A DNA stretch of 64,000 bases from contig DASUWU010000049.1 in assembly GCA_036378315.1 (NCBI GenBank), forward strand, positions 1-64,000. The letters run 5' to 3'. Positions 35,535 through 43,299 of this stretch are shown in pieces; within the stretch, counting starts at the first letter, position 1, and each line of letters opens with the position of its first letter. Origin of the DNA: CALAED01 sp036378315 (GTDB lineage: Bacteria > Actinomycetota > Actinomycetes > Streptosporangiales > Streptosporangiaceae). The notes beneath the pieces are model-generated. The model searched no databases, was not told where the DNA came from, and worked only from the letters and a program-made list of their open reading frames with translations. The translations under genes were made by a program, and so were the position numbers.

Positions 35535-36587
35535 ATGAGCGGTCTGCCGTCGCCCTTGTTGCTGGTGCTGTTCCTGGCGAGCGCGGGGGTGATCTGGTAC
35601 GCCGGGATCCGGCTGTCGGACAGTACGGACGTGCTCTCCGAGCGGCTCCATCTCGGAAGCGCGCTGGGCGGGCTCATCCTGCTGGCCGTGGCCACCAACC
35701 TGCCGGAGATCGCGATCACGGTGAGCGCCGCCCAGGCGCACCGGCTCGACATCGCGGTCGGCAACGTCCTCGGCGGCATCGCCATCCAGACGGTCGTTCT
35801 CGTCGCGCTGGACGCCTTCGGGGTCCGGCCGCGCGTCCCGCTGACGTACCTGGCCGCCAGCCTGGTGTTGGTGCTGGAAGGAGCGCTCGTCGTGACGGTG
35901 CTCGCGGTCGTGGTGATGGGCACCCAGCTGCCCGGCGACCTCGCCTACCCCCGCCTCGACCCGGCGCCCCTGCTCATCGTCGTGTTCTGGGTGGTCGGGC
36001 TGGTGCTCGTCGACCGCGCCGGCAAGAACCTGCCCTGGCATGAAAGCGGTGACGCACCCGACACCCAGGAGGAGGACCGCGGCCACTCCAAGGCGAAGAA
36101 GGAACGGCGCGCGCCCGGTACCCGGCGCACGTCCATGGTCTTCGGCGTGGCCGCGGTGGCCACCCTCGTGGCCGGAGTGGTGATCGAGCGCAGCGGCGAG
36201 GAGCTCTTCGGGCGGCTGGGCATGAGCGGTGTCATCTTCGGCGCGACCGTGCTCGCCGCCGCGACGGCACTGCCCGAGATCAGCACCGGCTTGACCTCGG
36301 CGCGGATGGCCGACTACCAGCTCGCCATCAGCGACATCTTCGGCGGCAACGCCTTCCTTCCGGTGCTGTTCTTCGCGGCGACGCTGATTTCGGGGAGACA
36401 GGTCCTGCCGGCCGCGCATCGTTCCGACATCTACCTGACCGCGCTGGGCATGGTCCTGACCGTCGTGTACATGGCGGGACTGATCTTCCGCCCGCGCCGG
36501 CCGCGGCTGCGCATGGGCGTTGACAGCCAGGTGGTGCTCGTGGTGTACGTCGTCGGGGTGGCCGGGCTCTTCGTCATCGGGCACTGA
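35535..36587 (+). CDS. Sodium/calcium (CaCA superfamily) antiporter
   Basis: A 350-aa membrane protein with the two inverted alpha-repeats of Ca2+/cation antiporters: AVATNLPEIAITVSAAQ, then AVGNVLGGIAIQ, and ATALPEISTGLTSARM, then SDIFGGNAFLPV. Each repeat keeps the ion-binding glutamate in LPE. A charged cytoplasmic loop (~175-200) separates the halves. The 3' end overlaps the convergent hypothetical gene by 14 bases. It probably exchanges Ca2+ for H+ or Na+. Confidence 0.9.
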   Translation: MSGLPSPLLLVLFLASAGVIWYAGIRLSDSTDVLSERLHLGSALGGLILLAVATNLPEIAITVSAAQAHRLDIAVGNVLGGIAIQTVVLVALDAFGVRPRVPLTYLAASLVLVLEGALVVTVLAVVVMGTQLPGDLAYPRLDPAPLLIVVFWVVGLVLVDRAGKNLPWHESGDAPDTQEEDRGHSKAKKERRAPGTRRTSMVFGVAAVATLVAGVVIERSGEELFGRLGMSGVIFGATVLAAATALPEISTGLTSARMADYQLAISDIFGGNAFLPVLFFAATLISGRQVLPAAHRSDIYLTALGMVLTVVYMAGLIFRPRRPRLRMGVDSQVVLVVYVVGVAGLFVIGH

Positions 36588-37155
36588 GCCGGGCCGGGCG
36601 GCGGCGAACGGTCTGCCGGTGTCCCCGCCGCCGCGGGGCGGGTGGACGGCGGCGACCCTCGGGATAAGGCCAGGTCAGGGTAAGGCTGCCGCCGATCCGC
36701 AGGGCGTGCCAGTGCCGGGCGATCTCGTCGAGCCTGGCACAGATCCGCTCCAGCAGCGGCGTTTCCACCTCGCCGGGCGGGTAGCCGGTCAGCCACTCCG
36801 GCGGCCGGTGGCGCCGGCCGGCGCGCATCTCCCACAGCGGCAGGCAGATCGCGGCGAGGCGCTCCGACCGCGCCATGTCGGCGTCCTCCTCGGGCGACGG
36901 ACGCCGCTTCCGCCGCAGGGCACGACGACGCTCCGCCGGGTCGGCGGGCCAGAAGATGCCGCAGTCGCCGGCGGCCGCCCGACCGAAGACCCCACCGCGG
37001 ATGCCCGCCTCTGTCTCGACGACGAAGTGCACTACATCGTGCGGCAGGTACGGGTGGTAGCCGGGCCCGGGACGAGCCGCGAGCCGCGGCCCCACCTGGC
37101 GGTCGATCCCGATGATGTAGCGACGCCCCGACGCCTTGGTGAACGTCACGTCCAT
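36574..37155 (-). CDS. Conserved hypothetical protein
   Basis: A 193-aa soluble protein from ATG 37155 (DVTFTKASGRRY). The first ~80 residues contain PGPGYHPYLPHDVVHFVVE and GIRGGVFGRAAAG, a pattern I have seen in uncharacterised actinomycete proteins; the C-terminus is Arg/Pro-rich. It converges on and overlaps the antiporter gene. No function can be assigned. Confidence 0.7.
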   Translation of the reverse strand: MDVTFTKASGRRYIIGIDRQVGPRLAARPGPGYHPYLPHDVVHFVVETEAGIRGGVFGRAAAGDCGIFWPADPAERRRALRRKRRPSPEEDADMARSERLAAICLPLWEMRAGRRHRPPEWLTGYPPGEVETPLLERICARLDEIARHWHALRIGGSLTLTWPYPEGRRRPPAPRRRGHRQTVRRRPARLSAR

Positions 37156-37207
37156 ACCGTGACGGTAACCAACCGCCCGGCACCGGGGCACCTCAATATC
37201 GGCCGGG

Positions 37208-39115
37208 TCACGGGAAACCGACCACGTTGCTGGGGACGCCGATGGCGTCGGTGGTCACCGGTGCTCCGGTGTCGTTGACGACGTGGTCGATCGTTCCGGC
37301 GCTCAGGTTGACGGTCAGCAGGTCGTGCATCCGGACGCCAGGGGTGACCGGCACCTCGAAGCCGCGGGTGGCGTGGATCGCCGGGTTCACGTTGAAGAAG
37401 ACGTAGCTGCCCCCGCCCCACACCTCGTGGGTCTTGACCCGGTCCGCCACCTTGTAGGCGGCCCAGCCGAGGACGCCGTCGTGCTGGTAGGCCGCCTGGT
37501 CCGGCGGATCGTACGGCAGCTCGTTCTGGAAGAAGATCGTTCTGCCGTGCTCGCCGTTCCAGACGACGTTGTACTTCCGGTAGTGCTCGACGAACAGTCC
37601 GGTGGCGGTCACGTCGTCGCCGTTGACGACGACGCCGGTGTCGGCGGTGTTGACGTCCCAGCCGACCGATCCCGCGACGCCGTGATCGGCGCGCCAGGCC
37701 CAGACGTCGTCGAGGATCGTGTTGTCGCTGTTGACCTCCAGGCTGACGGTGGCCTTGCCGGCGTGCGGTCCGCCGACGCGGAAGAACACGTCGTGCAGGG
37801 CCGTCGCACCGGATGGGCCGGCGTGTTCGCGTCCGTGCCGGTGGGCGTGGCGGGTACCGACCTGCAGCAGGACCGGGGAGTTCACCGTACCGGCGTCGAT
37901 CATGATGCCGGAAATGTCGACGCCCGCGACGTCGGCGACCCTGAGCGGCACGGCGCCGCGTACGGCGGTGAGCGTCGCGAGGCCCTGGCCGAGCACGATC
38001 GTGCCGGGCCGCCTGACCACGATGGACCGGTCGACGTCATACACCCCGGGCGTCAGCAGCACGTGCTGTCCGCGGGCCAGGTGCTTGTTGATGGTCGCGA
38101 CGGAGTCGGCCGGCTTGGCCACGAAGAAGTCCGACAGGGGGATCGACCGGCCTGGGGTGGGGCCGTTCTGCCAGGTGGGTCCGGCGGAGTCCGTCCGGGT
38201 GGCCGGCACGAACACCCGGTAGGTGCCGGCGGCGTCGACGTACAGGTACGGCCGCTCGCGGCTCACCGGATCGGTGGGCAGCGTGGTGTACGGCGGGTCG
38301 GGGAAGGACTGCGCGGGCGCCCCCTGCACGCCGGCGAAGACCTGGTTCCAGACGGCGTTCGACCACTGGCCGATGCTGCTGTCGCGGACGAGGAACTGCT
38401 GCTGCGATCCGTTGGTGATGGCGCCGGTCACCGAGTCGGACATGAAGCCGCCGCTGGCGAACTGCGGCCCGGCCGTGCAGAAGTCCATGAACGTGAGCGT
38501 GCCGCCGGTCACGTTCACCCGGCGCAGCGGCGCCGCCTGCGAGACGGCCCAGAAGTCGCCCGCCGCCCGGCAGCCGGACAGGCCCGCGACGTTGATGGTC
38601 AGGTTCGACAGCGACCGCCAGAAGTTGACCAAGGCGATGCAGTTGGTCGGCGTCAGGCACCGGTTGTAGACGTCGACGTGCCCGTTGATGGTGACATCGC
38701 CCGGCGAGCGCCCCAGACCGGCGACCTCCGTGTAGTACCCGACCTGAAATATCAGCGGATGATCCGGCGTGCCGTACGTGCCGGGCTTGAACAGCAACGC
38801 ATACCTTCCGGTCCCCATCTCGTCGTCGACCTGCCGGCTTGCGATGGCGTCGACGGTCGCCTGGATCTCGCTCTGCGGCATGGACGGGTCGAAGATCTTC
38901 ACATTGGGCCCGAAGTCGGGTCGGCCGGCGACCGGCGCGGGATGTGCCGGAGCGGCGGCCGCGCTGCCCGTACCGGTGATGCCCGTGCCGGCGATGACAG
39001 AGACGGTCACCAAGGCCACGGCACCGGCCCACAGCCGCCGGACCAACCGGCGCGGGACGGACGCCGCGCTGCCGGACCTCGGGGACGCATTTCCGTGGAT
39101 GTGGACCAACAGCAT
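37208..39115 (-). CDS. Secreted right-handed beta-helix protein (GH55-like)
   Basis: A 635-aa protein. ATG 39115 follows AGGTAGGTCGGG and begins a signal peptide (hydrophobic stretch, cut near SAAAA at ~50). The mature protein has the doubled beta-helix look of GH55/pectate-lyase-superfamily proteins (ALLFKPGTYGTPDHPLIFQV, VYNRCLTPTNCIALVNFWRS, VLLTPGVYDVDRSIVVRRPG). Homologues are often mislabelled adenylyl cyclase. GH55 enzymes cleave beta-1,3-glucan, but the substrate here is unproven. A perfect 16-bp LacI-type palindrome lies ~100 bases upstream, consistent with carbohydrate control. Confidence 0.82.
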   Translation of the reverse strand: MLLVHIHGNASPRSGSAASVPRRLVRRLWAGAVALVTVSVIAGTGITGTGSAAAAPAHPAPVAGRPDFGPNVKIFDPSMPQSEIQATVDAIASRQVDDEMGTGRYALLFKPGTYGTPDHPLIFQVGYYTEVAGLGRSPGDVTINGHVDVYNRCLTPTNCIALVNFWRSLSNLTINVAGLSGCRAAGDFWAVSQAAPLRRVNVTGGTLTFMDFCTAGPQFASGGFMSDSVTGAITNGSQQQFLVRDSSIGQWSNAVWNQVFAGVQGAPAQSFPDPPYTTLPTDPVSRERPYLYVDAAGTYRVFVPATRTDSAGPTWQNGPTPGRSIPLSDFFVAKPADSVATINKHLARGQHVLLTPGVYDVDRSIVVRRPGTIVLGQGLATLTAVRGAVPLRVADVAGVDISGIMIDAGTVNSPVLLQVGTRHAHRHGREHAGPSGATALHDVFFRVGGPHAGKATVSLEVNSDNTILDDVWAWRADHGVAGSVGWDVNTADTGVVVNGDDVTATGLFVEHYRKYNVVWNGEHGRTIFFQNELPYDPPDQAAYQHDGVLGWAAYKVADRVKTHEVWGGGSYVFFNVNPAIHATRGFEVPVTPGVRMHDLLTVNLSAGTIDHVVNDTGAPVTTDAIGVPSNVVGFP

Positions 39116-39213
39116 GAGACCCGACCTACCTTCTCGGATCGGCCGTCCGGTTTCCGAGACGCGCGACGCGCCCGGCACTTCCGTCGCGAGCGCGGCGGGC
39201 CGGCGACGACGGT

Positions 39214-39229
39214 GAGAGAGCGCTCTCTC
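39214..39229. promoter_or_regulatory. Perfect LacI-type operator palindrome
   Basis: GAGAGAGCGCTCTCTC is a perfect 16-bp palindrome with the central CG pair of LacI family sites, ~100 bases upstream of the beta-helix protein gene and ~90 bases from the divergent reductase start. Confidence 0.65.
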
Positions 39230-39316
39230 GCAAGGAGGCTACCCCGCGCGCGACCACGGGTCCATGGCGGACGGGTTCGTACGGCCACCGGTCGGCCGCG
39301 GCACTAGCCTGACGAC

Positions 39317-40252
39317 ATGCGCGTGGTGACGATTCCCAGGTATGGCGGGCCAGAGGTGCTGGAAATCGGCGAGCGGCCGGTCCCAGAACCCGGCGATGGC
39401 GAGGTGCGCCTCCTGGTGGCCGCGGCGACGGTCAACCCGAGCGACATCGGCATGCGAGCGGGCGCGAACCCGGCCAGGTTCAAGGACGCGCCGATGCCGC
39501 ACATCCCCGGCTGGGAGGCCGCCGGCACGGTCGACGCGACGGGTGCCGGCACCGTCCTGCGACCCGGCGAACGGGTGGCCGCGATCGCCGCGCCGTACGG
39601 TCCGCGCGGCGGCGCGCAGGCGGAGTACATCGTGGTCTCGGCCGATTCGGTGGCGCGGATCCCCGACGAGATGGGCTTCGCCGAGGCGGCGACGCTGCCG
39701 ATGAACGGGCTGACCGTGCAGCTCGCCCTCGACACGCTCGGCCTGGCGCCCGGCGCGACCCTCGCGGTGACCGGCGCGGCCGGGGCGGTGGGCGGCTACA
39801 CCATCGAGCTCGGCGCCCTGGCGGGGCTGCGGGTCATCGCCGACGCCAAGCCCGCCGACGAAGAGCTGGTACGCCGCCTCGGCGCCGACGTCGTGGTCCC
39901 GCGCGGCCCGGACATGGCGGCCGCCGTCCGCCGGGCCGTGCCGGACGGGGTCGACGCGCTGGTCGACGCCGCGCTCATCGGCCCGCCCGCGCTGGCGGCG
40001 GTACGGGACGGCGGGCAGCTGATCGCGGTGCGCCCGTTCGCCGGTGACAGCGAGCGCGACATCACGATCACGCTCGTGCTGGTGGCGACGTACGTGCACA
40101 ACCGTACGGCGCTGGAGCGGCTGGTCGAGCTGGCCGCGACGGGGAGGCTCACCCCGCGGGTGGCCGACACGCTCCCGGTGGAGCAGATCGCCGAGGCGCA
40201 CCGCCGGCTTGAGAAGGGCGGCGTACGGGGGCGTCTGGTCGTCACGTTCTAG
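39317..40252 (+). CDS. NADP-dependent oxidoreductase, quinone reductase (MDR) family
   Basis: A 311-aa zinc-free medium-chain dehydrogenase. The GroES-like N-terminus (VNPSDIGMRAG, HIPGWEAAGTV) is followed by the nucleotide fold with TGAAGAVGGYTIELG. The cysteine/histidine zinc ligands are missing, as in quinone oxidoreductases. It ends ~75 bases before an SDR gene on the same strand. Substrate unknown. Confidence 0.88.
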   Translation: MRVVTIPRYGGPEVLEIGERPVPEPGDGEVRLLVAAATVNPSDIGMRAGANPARFKDAPMPHIPGWEAAGTVDATGAGTVLRPGERVAAIAAPYGPRGGAQAEYIVVSADSVARIPDEMGFAEAATLPMNGLTVQLALDTLGLAPGATLAVTGAAGAVGGYTIELGALAGLRVIADAKPADEELVRRLGADVVVPRGPDMAAAVRRAVPDGVDALVDAALIGPPALAAVRDGGQLIAVRPFAGDSERDITITLVLVATYVHNRTALERLVELAATGRLTPRVADTLPVEQIAEAHRRLEKGGVRGRLVVTF

Positions 40253-40328
40253 CGTGCTCTTCAACGTGCCGGGCTCGGCCGCCGAGATCCCGGTTGATCA
40301 TGGTTGACGTTTCGGGAAGGAGCTGCCT

Positions 40329-41096
40329 GTGGCCGATGAGGTCGCCGGCCGGGTGGCCGTGGTGACGGGTGCGGGGTCCGGCATCGGCCGCGCGGTCGCC
40401 GCGGCGCTGCTCGGCGCGGGCTGGCGCGTCGCGCTGGCCGGCAGGCGAGCCGAGGCGCTGCGGGAGACCGCGGACGGCGCGGACGGCGCGGCCGGCCAGG
40501 CGCTCAGCGTGCCCACCGACGTGACCTCACCAGAGTCGGTCGCCGCCCTGTTCGCGGCCGTACGGGACGGCTGGGGACGGCTCGACCTGCTGGTGAACAA
40601 CGCCGGCGTGTTCGGCGCACCGGCACCCGTCGAGGACGTCGACCACGAGATGTGGCGGGCCGTCCTCGACACCAACCTGACCGGTTCGTTCCTGTGCGCG
40701 CAGCAGGCGTTCCGGCTGATGAGGGACCAGCGCCCGCAGGGCGGCCGGATCATCAACAACGGATCGCTGTCGGCGCACACGCCGCGCCCGTTCTCCGTCG
40801 CCTACACCGCGAGCAAGCATGCCGTGACGGGGCTGACCAAGACGCTGTCGCTCGAGGGCCGCCGGCATGGCATCGCCTGCGGGCAGATCGACATCGGCAA
40901 CGCCGCCACGGAGATGACCAGCGGGTTCGGGCAGGGCACCCCGCAGGCCGACGGGTCGATCAAGGCCGAGCCGGTGATGGACGTCAGGCACGTGGTCGAC
41001 GCCGTGCTCTACATGGCGCACCTGCCGCTGGAGGCCAACGTGCAGTTCCTCACGGTGATGGCCACGACCATGCCGTCGTTCGTCGGCCGGGGCTGA
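40329..41096 (+). CDS. Short-chain dehydrogenase/reductase
   Basis: A 255-aa classical SDR starting at GTG 40329 after GGAGCTGCCT. TGAGSGIG is at ~14-21, NNAG near 90, catalytic Ser in NNGSLSAH, and YTASK near 160. The C-terminal QFLTVMATTMPSFVGRG is typical of actinobacterial SDRs. It is 76 bases downstream of the quinone reductase and may share its transcript. It is convergent with the helicase gene, with only 9 bases between. Confidence 0.9.
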   Translation: MADEVAGRVAVVTGAGSGIGRAVAAALLGAGWRVALAGRRAEALRETADGADGAAGQALSVPTDVTSPESVAALFAAVRDGWGRLDLLVNNAGVFGAPAPVEDVDHEMWRAVLDTNLTGSFLCAQQAFRLMRDQRPQGGRIINNGSLSAHTPRPFSVAYTASKHAVTGLTKTLSLEGRRHGIACGQIDIGNAATEMTSGFGQGTPQADGSIKAEPVMDVRHVVDAVLYMAHLPLEANVQFLTVMATTMPSFVGRG

Positions 41097-41105
41097 TGTC
41101 CTGGG

Positions 41106-42560
41106 TTATCCGTGGGAGCGGTTCGCGGCGCGGGACTTCGCGGCGTGGCGCGCGCGACGGTGCGGTCCGCCGCCGTCGCGTCCGGCCCGGCCCTTACCGC
41201 CGTCGCGCCCGTCGCCGGCCGGCGCGCTGCCCCCTCGGGCCTGATTTTGACCGGCCCAACCCTTGCGGTCCCTGGCCTTGCCGTCGCGGCCCTTGGACCG
41301 GGTGGATTTCGTCGCGGTCTGGGTCCGGTCCCGTGGGGGTACGACGATCGGGTGGCCGCTGGGTTGGCGGGCCCCGGTCAGCCGGGTGAGGTCGGCGTCA
41401 CCGGCGCCGACCTTCGTACGGACGGCTTTGACGCCGGCCTTTCGGATCATGGACGAGGTGGCCCTGACCTGGTCAGGCAGCACCAGGGTGACCACGGTGC
41501 CCCGCTCGCCGGCTCTGGCGGTGCGCCCGGCGCGGTGCAGGTAGCCCTTGTGGTCGGTCGGCGGGTCGATGTGGACCACCAGGCTCACGTCGTCCACGTG
41601 GAGGCCGCGAGCCGCGACGTCGGTGGCGATGAGCACCCCGAACGACCCGTCGCGGAAGTCCGCGAGCGTGCGCGTCCGCAGCCCCTGGCGTTTGCCGCCA
41701 TGCAGCGTGCCGGTCCGTACGCCCACCTTCGCCAGCTGCGCGGCCAGCCGGTCCACGCCGCGCTTCGTGCGGGCGAACATGATCGTACGACCGGTGCGGC
41801 TGGCGATCTCGGCGGTGACGGCGCCCTTCTCCGCGGGCGCGACCACCAGCAGGTGGTGGTCCATGGTCGGCACCGGCTCGTCGATGGCGCCGATGGCGTG
41901 CGTGACCGGGTCGACCAGATAGCGCGCGACCAGCACGTCGACGTCTTTGTCGAGGGTGGCGGAGAAGAGCAGCCGCTGTGCGTCGTCAGAGGTGAGATCC
42001 AGGATGCCGGTCACGTCCGGCAGGAAGCCCATGTCGGCCATCTGGTCGGCCTCGTCCAGCACGGTGATCTTCACCTCGCGCAGGTCGCAGGCGCCCTGCC
42101 GGATCAGGTCCTTGAGCCGGCCCGGCGTTGCGACCACCACGTGGGCGCCGCGCCGTAGGGCCGCCACCTGCTTGGCCATCGAGGCCTGGCCGATGACGAC
42201 CGCCATGCGCAGGCCCAGGCCGCGGCCGAGTGGCTCGAGGTCCTGGTGGACCTGCGCCGCCAGTTCACGGGTGGGGACGATGACGAGGGCCAGCGGACGC
42301 CTGGGAGCAGCGGCGGTATCGGCGATCCTGGCGAGCATGGGCAGGCCGAACGCCAAGGTCTTACCCGACCCGGTCTTGCCCCGCCCGAGCACGTCCCTGC
42401 CGGCGAGAACGTCGGGGATGCACGCCTCCTGGATCGGGAACGGCGTGGCGATACCCTGGCGGGCCAGCGGCTCGACGAGCCGCTCGGGCAGACCAAGATC
42501 GGCGAATGTGCGCAGGTGGTCGGCTCCGGGGAGCGTCCCCGGAGCGATCGCAGCGGTCAC
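41106..42560 (-). CDS. DEAD-box RNA helicase
   Basis: A 484-aa helicase. The Q-motif TPFPIQEACIP, GKTGSGKT (61-68), PTREL (96-100), DEAD (169-172), SATL and HRAGRTARAGERG are all present. The last ~90 residues are a basic, low-complexity Arg/Gly/Lys tail that probably binds RNA. Such helicases help ribosome assembly or mRNA decay, often in the cold. It is transcribed alone toward the SDR. Confidence 0.93.
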   Translation of the reverse strand: MTAAIAPGTLPGADHLRTFADLGLPERLVEPLARQGIATPFPIQEACIPDVLAGRDVLGRGKTGSGKTLAFGLPMLARIADTAAAPRRPLALVIVPTRELAAQVHQDLEPLGRGLGLRMAVVIGQASMAKQVAALRRGAHVVVATPGRLKDLIRQGACDLREVKITVLDEADQMADMGFLPDVTGILDLTSDDAQRLLFSATLDKDVDVLVARYLVDPVTHAIGAIDEPVPTMDHHLLVVAPAEKGAVTAEIASRTGRTIMFARTKRGVDRLAAQLAKVGVRTGTLHGGKRQGLRTRTLADFRDGSFGVLIATDVAARGLHVDDVSLVVHIDPPTDHKGYLHRAGRTARAGERGTVVTLVLPDQVRATSSMIRKAGVKAVRTKVGAGDADLTRLTGARQPSGHPIVVPPRDRTQTATKSTRSKGRDGKARDRKGWAGQNQARGGSAPAGDGRDGGKGRAGRDGGGPHRRARHAAKSRAANRSHG

Positions 42561-42790
42561 CTAAGAATCAAACCTTCCGAGACGGGGGCGCGTCTCGGGC
42601 GGCAATCACTGCGCTGCAAGGACGAGCCGAGGCGCACGACCAAGCGGTGCGCCGACGAACTGACTACCTCAGTGTAACGGCCCCGGGGACCAACATATGC
42701 CCGTCAAGGCAGCCGGCGGCCCGCCGGCACGCGCCGCCGCGCACGAGAGCCTGCGCTGACGCCGCTGTCGCGCGCCAGCGAATGCGGGCT

Positions 42791-42817
42791 TCGAATATGT
42801 CGAATATTTCGAATACA
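42791..42817. repeat. Triple 9-bp tandem repeat (TCGAATAnn)
   Basis: TCGAATATG, TCGAATATT and TCGAATACA are three consecutive units in an AT-rich patch unlike its surroundings. Each unit contains TTCGAA or TCGAAT half-sites, suggesting repeated protein binding. Confidence 0.6.
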
Positions 42818-43089
42818 TCAGGAATTCCCCGACTGCCACCGGTCGATATCGCATTCGACTGGCTTGTCCATCAGGTCCGCACCCGGCGAGATCATCTCCA
42901 GTAAGCGGGCCGCGCGCCCTTGACAGGCATCCCCGGGCCGCAGAAGGTCATCTGTGTGCGCGCCAACAAGCCCCAGCGCATGGTCGGTTGCGGAAGCTCG
43001 CCGCAGCCTACCGGCGAGCGCGCGATGCCCGGCCGGTTACCACGGAGTGGGTCCGATCGCGAAAGGACGGGCGCGCGGGCCGCCGACTT

Positions 43090-43106
43090 TGTTGTCGACG
43101 ACAACA
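43090..43106. promoter_or_regulatory. Palindrome TGTTGTCG-A-CGACAACA
   Basis: Perfect 8-bp arms around a single central A, ~195 bases before the GH54 start. The shape fits a GntR- or LacI-type operator. The regulator is unknown. Confidence 0.55.
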
Positions 43107-43179
43107 CGTTACCGACACGACCTTTTGCGCCGGGCGGGTCTGAACCGCTCAGCGCCGCCAAAGGCGCGTTGCCGCCTGG

Positions 43180-43208
43180 GTCAGTGCCACCCTTATCCGT
43201 CAGTGCCA
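43180..43208. repeat. Direct repeats GTCAGTGCCA, 19 bp apart
   Basis: Exact 10-bp copies at 43180-43189 and 43199-43208 lie on the same DNA face (about two turns apart), just upstream of a weak promoter-like TTGATG (43220) and TATCAG (43241). They could be activator half-sites. Confidence 0.45.
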
Positions 43209-43299
43209 ACGAACATCGGTTGATGCCCAGGTGCTTGCACTATCAGCTGGCTTTTCGCCCAATCAAGACCGGCCCAGTCGGCATAGGAGCTCATCCAGC

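Larger units (their letters stand above)
42561..43299. other. Long non-coding region upstream of GH54 gene
   Basis: About 740 bases without a convincing gene; frames here lack codon bias and family signatures. It contains an AT-rich triple 9-bp repeat, a 17-bp palindrome and a pair of 10-bp direct repeats (listed separately), so it looks like an extended control region for the arabinofuranosidase. Confidence 0.6.

Noticed and set aside
42791..42817. CRISPR-like array
   Set aside because: Units are only 9 bp, contiguous, three copies, with no spacers or cas genes.
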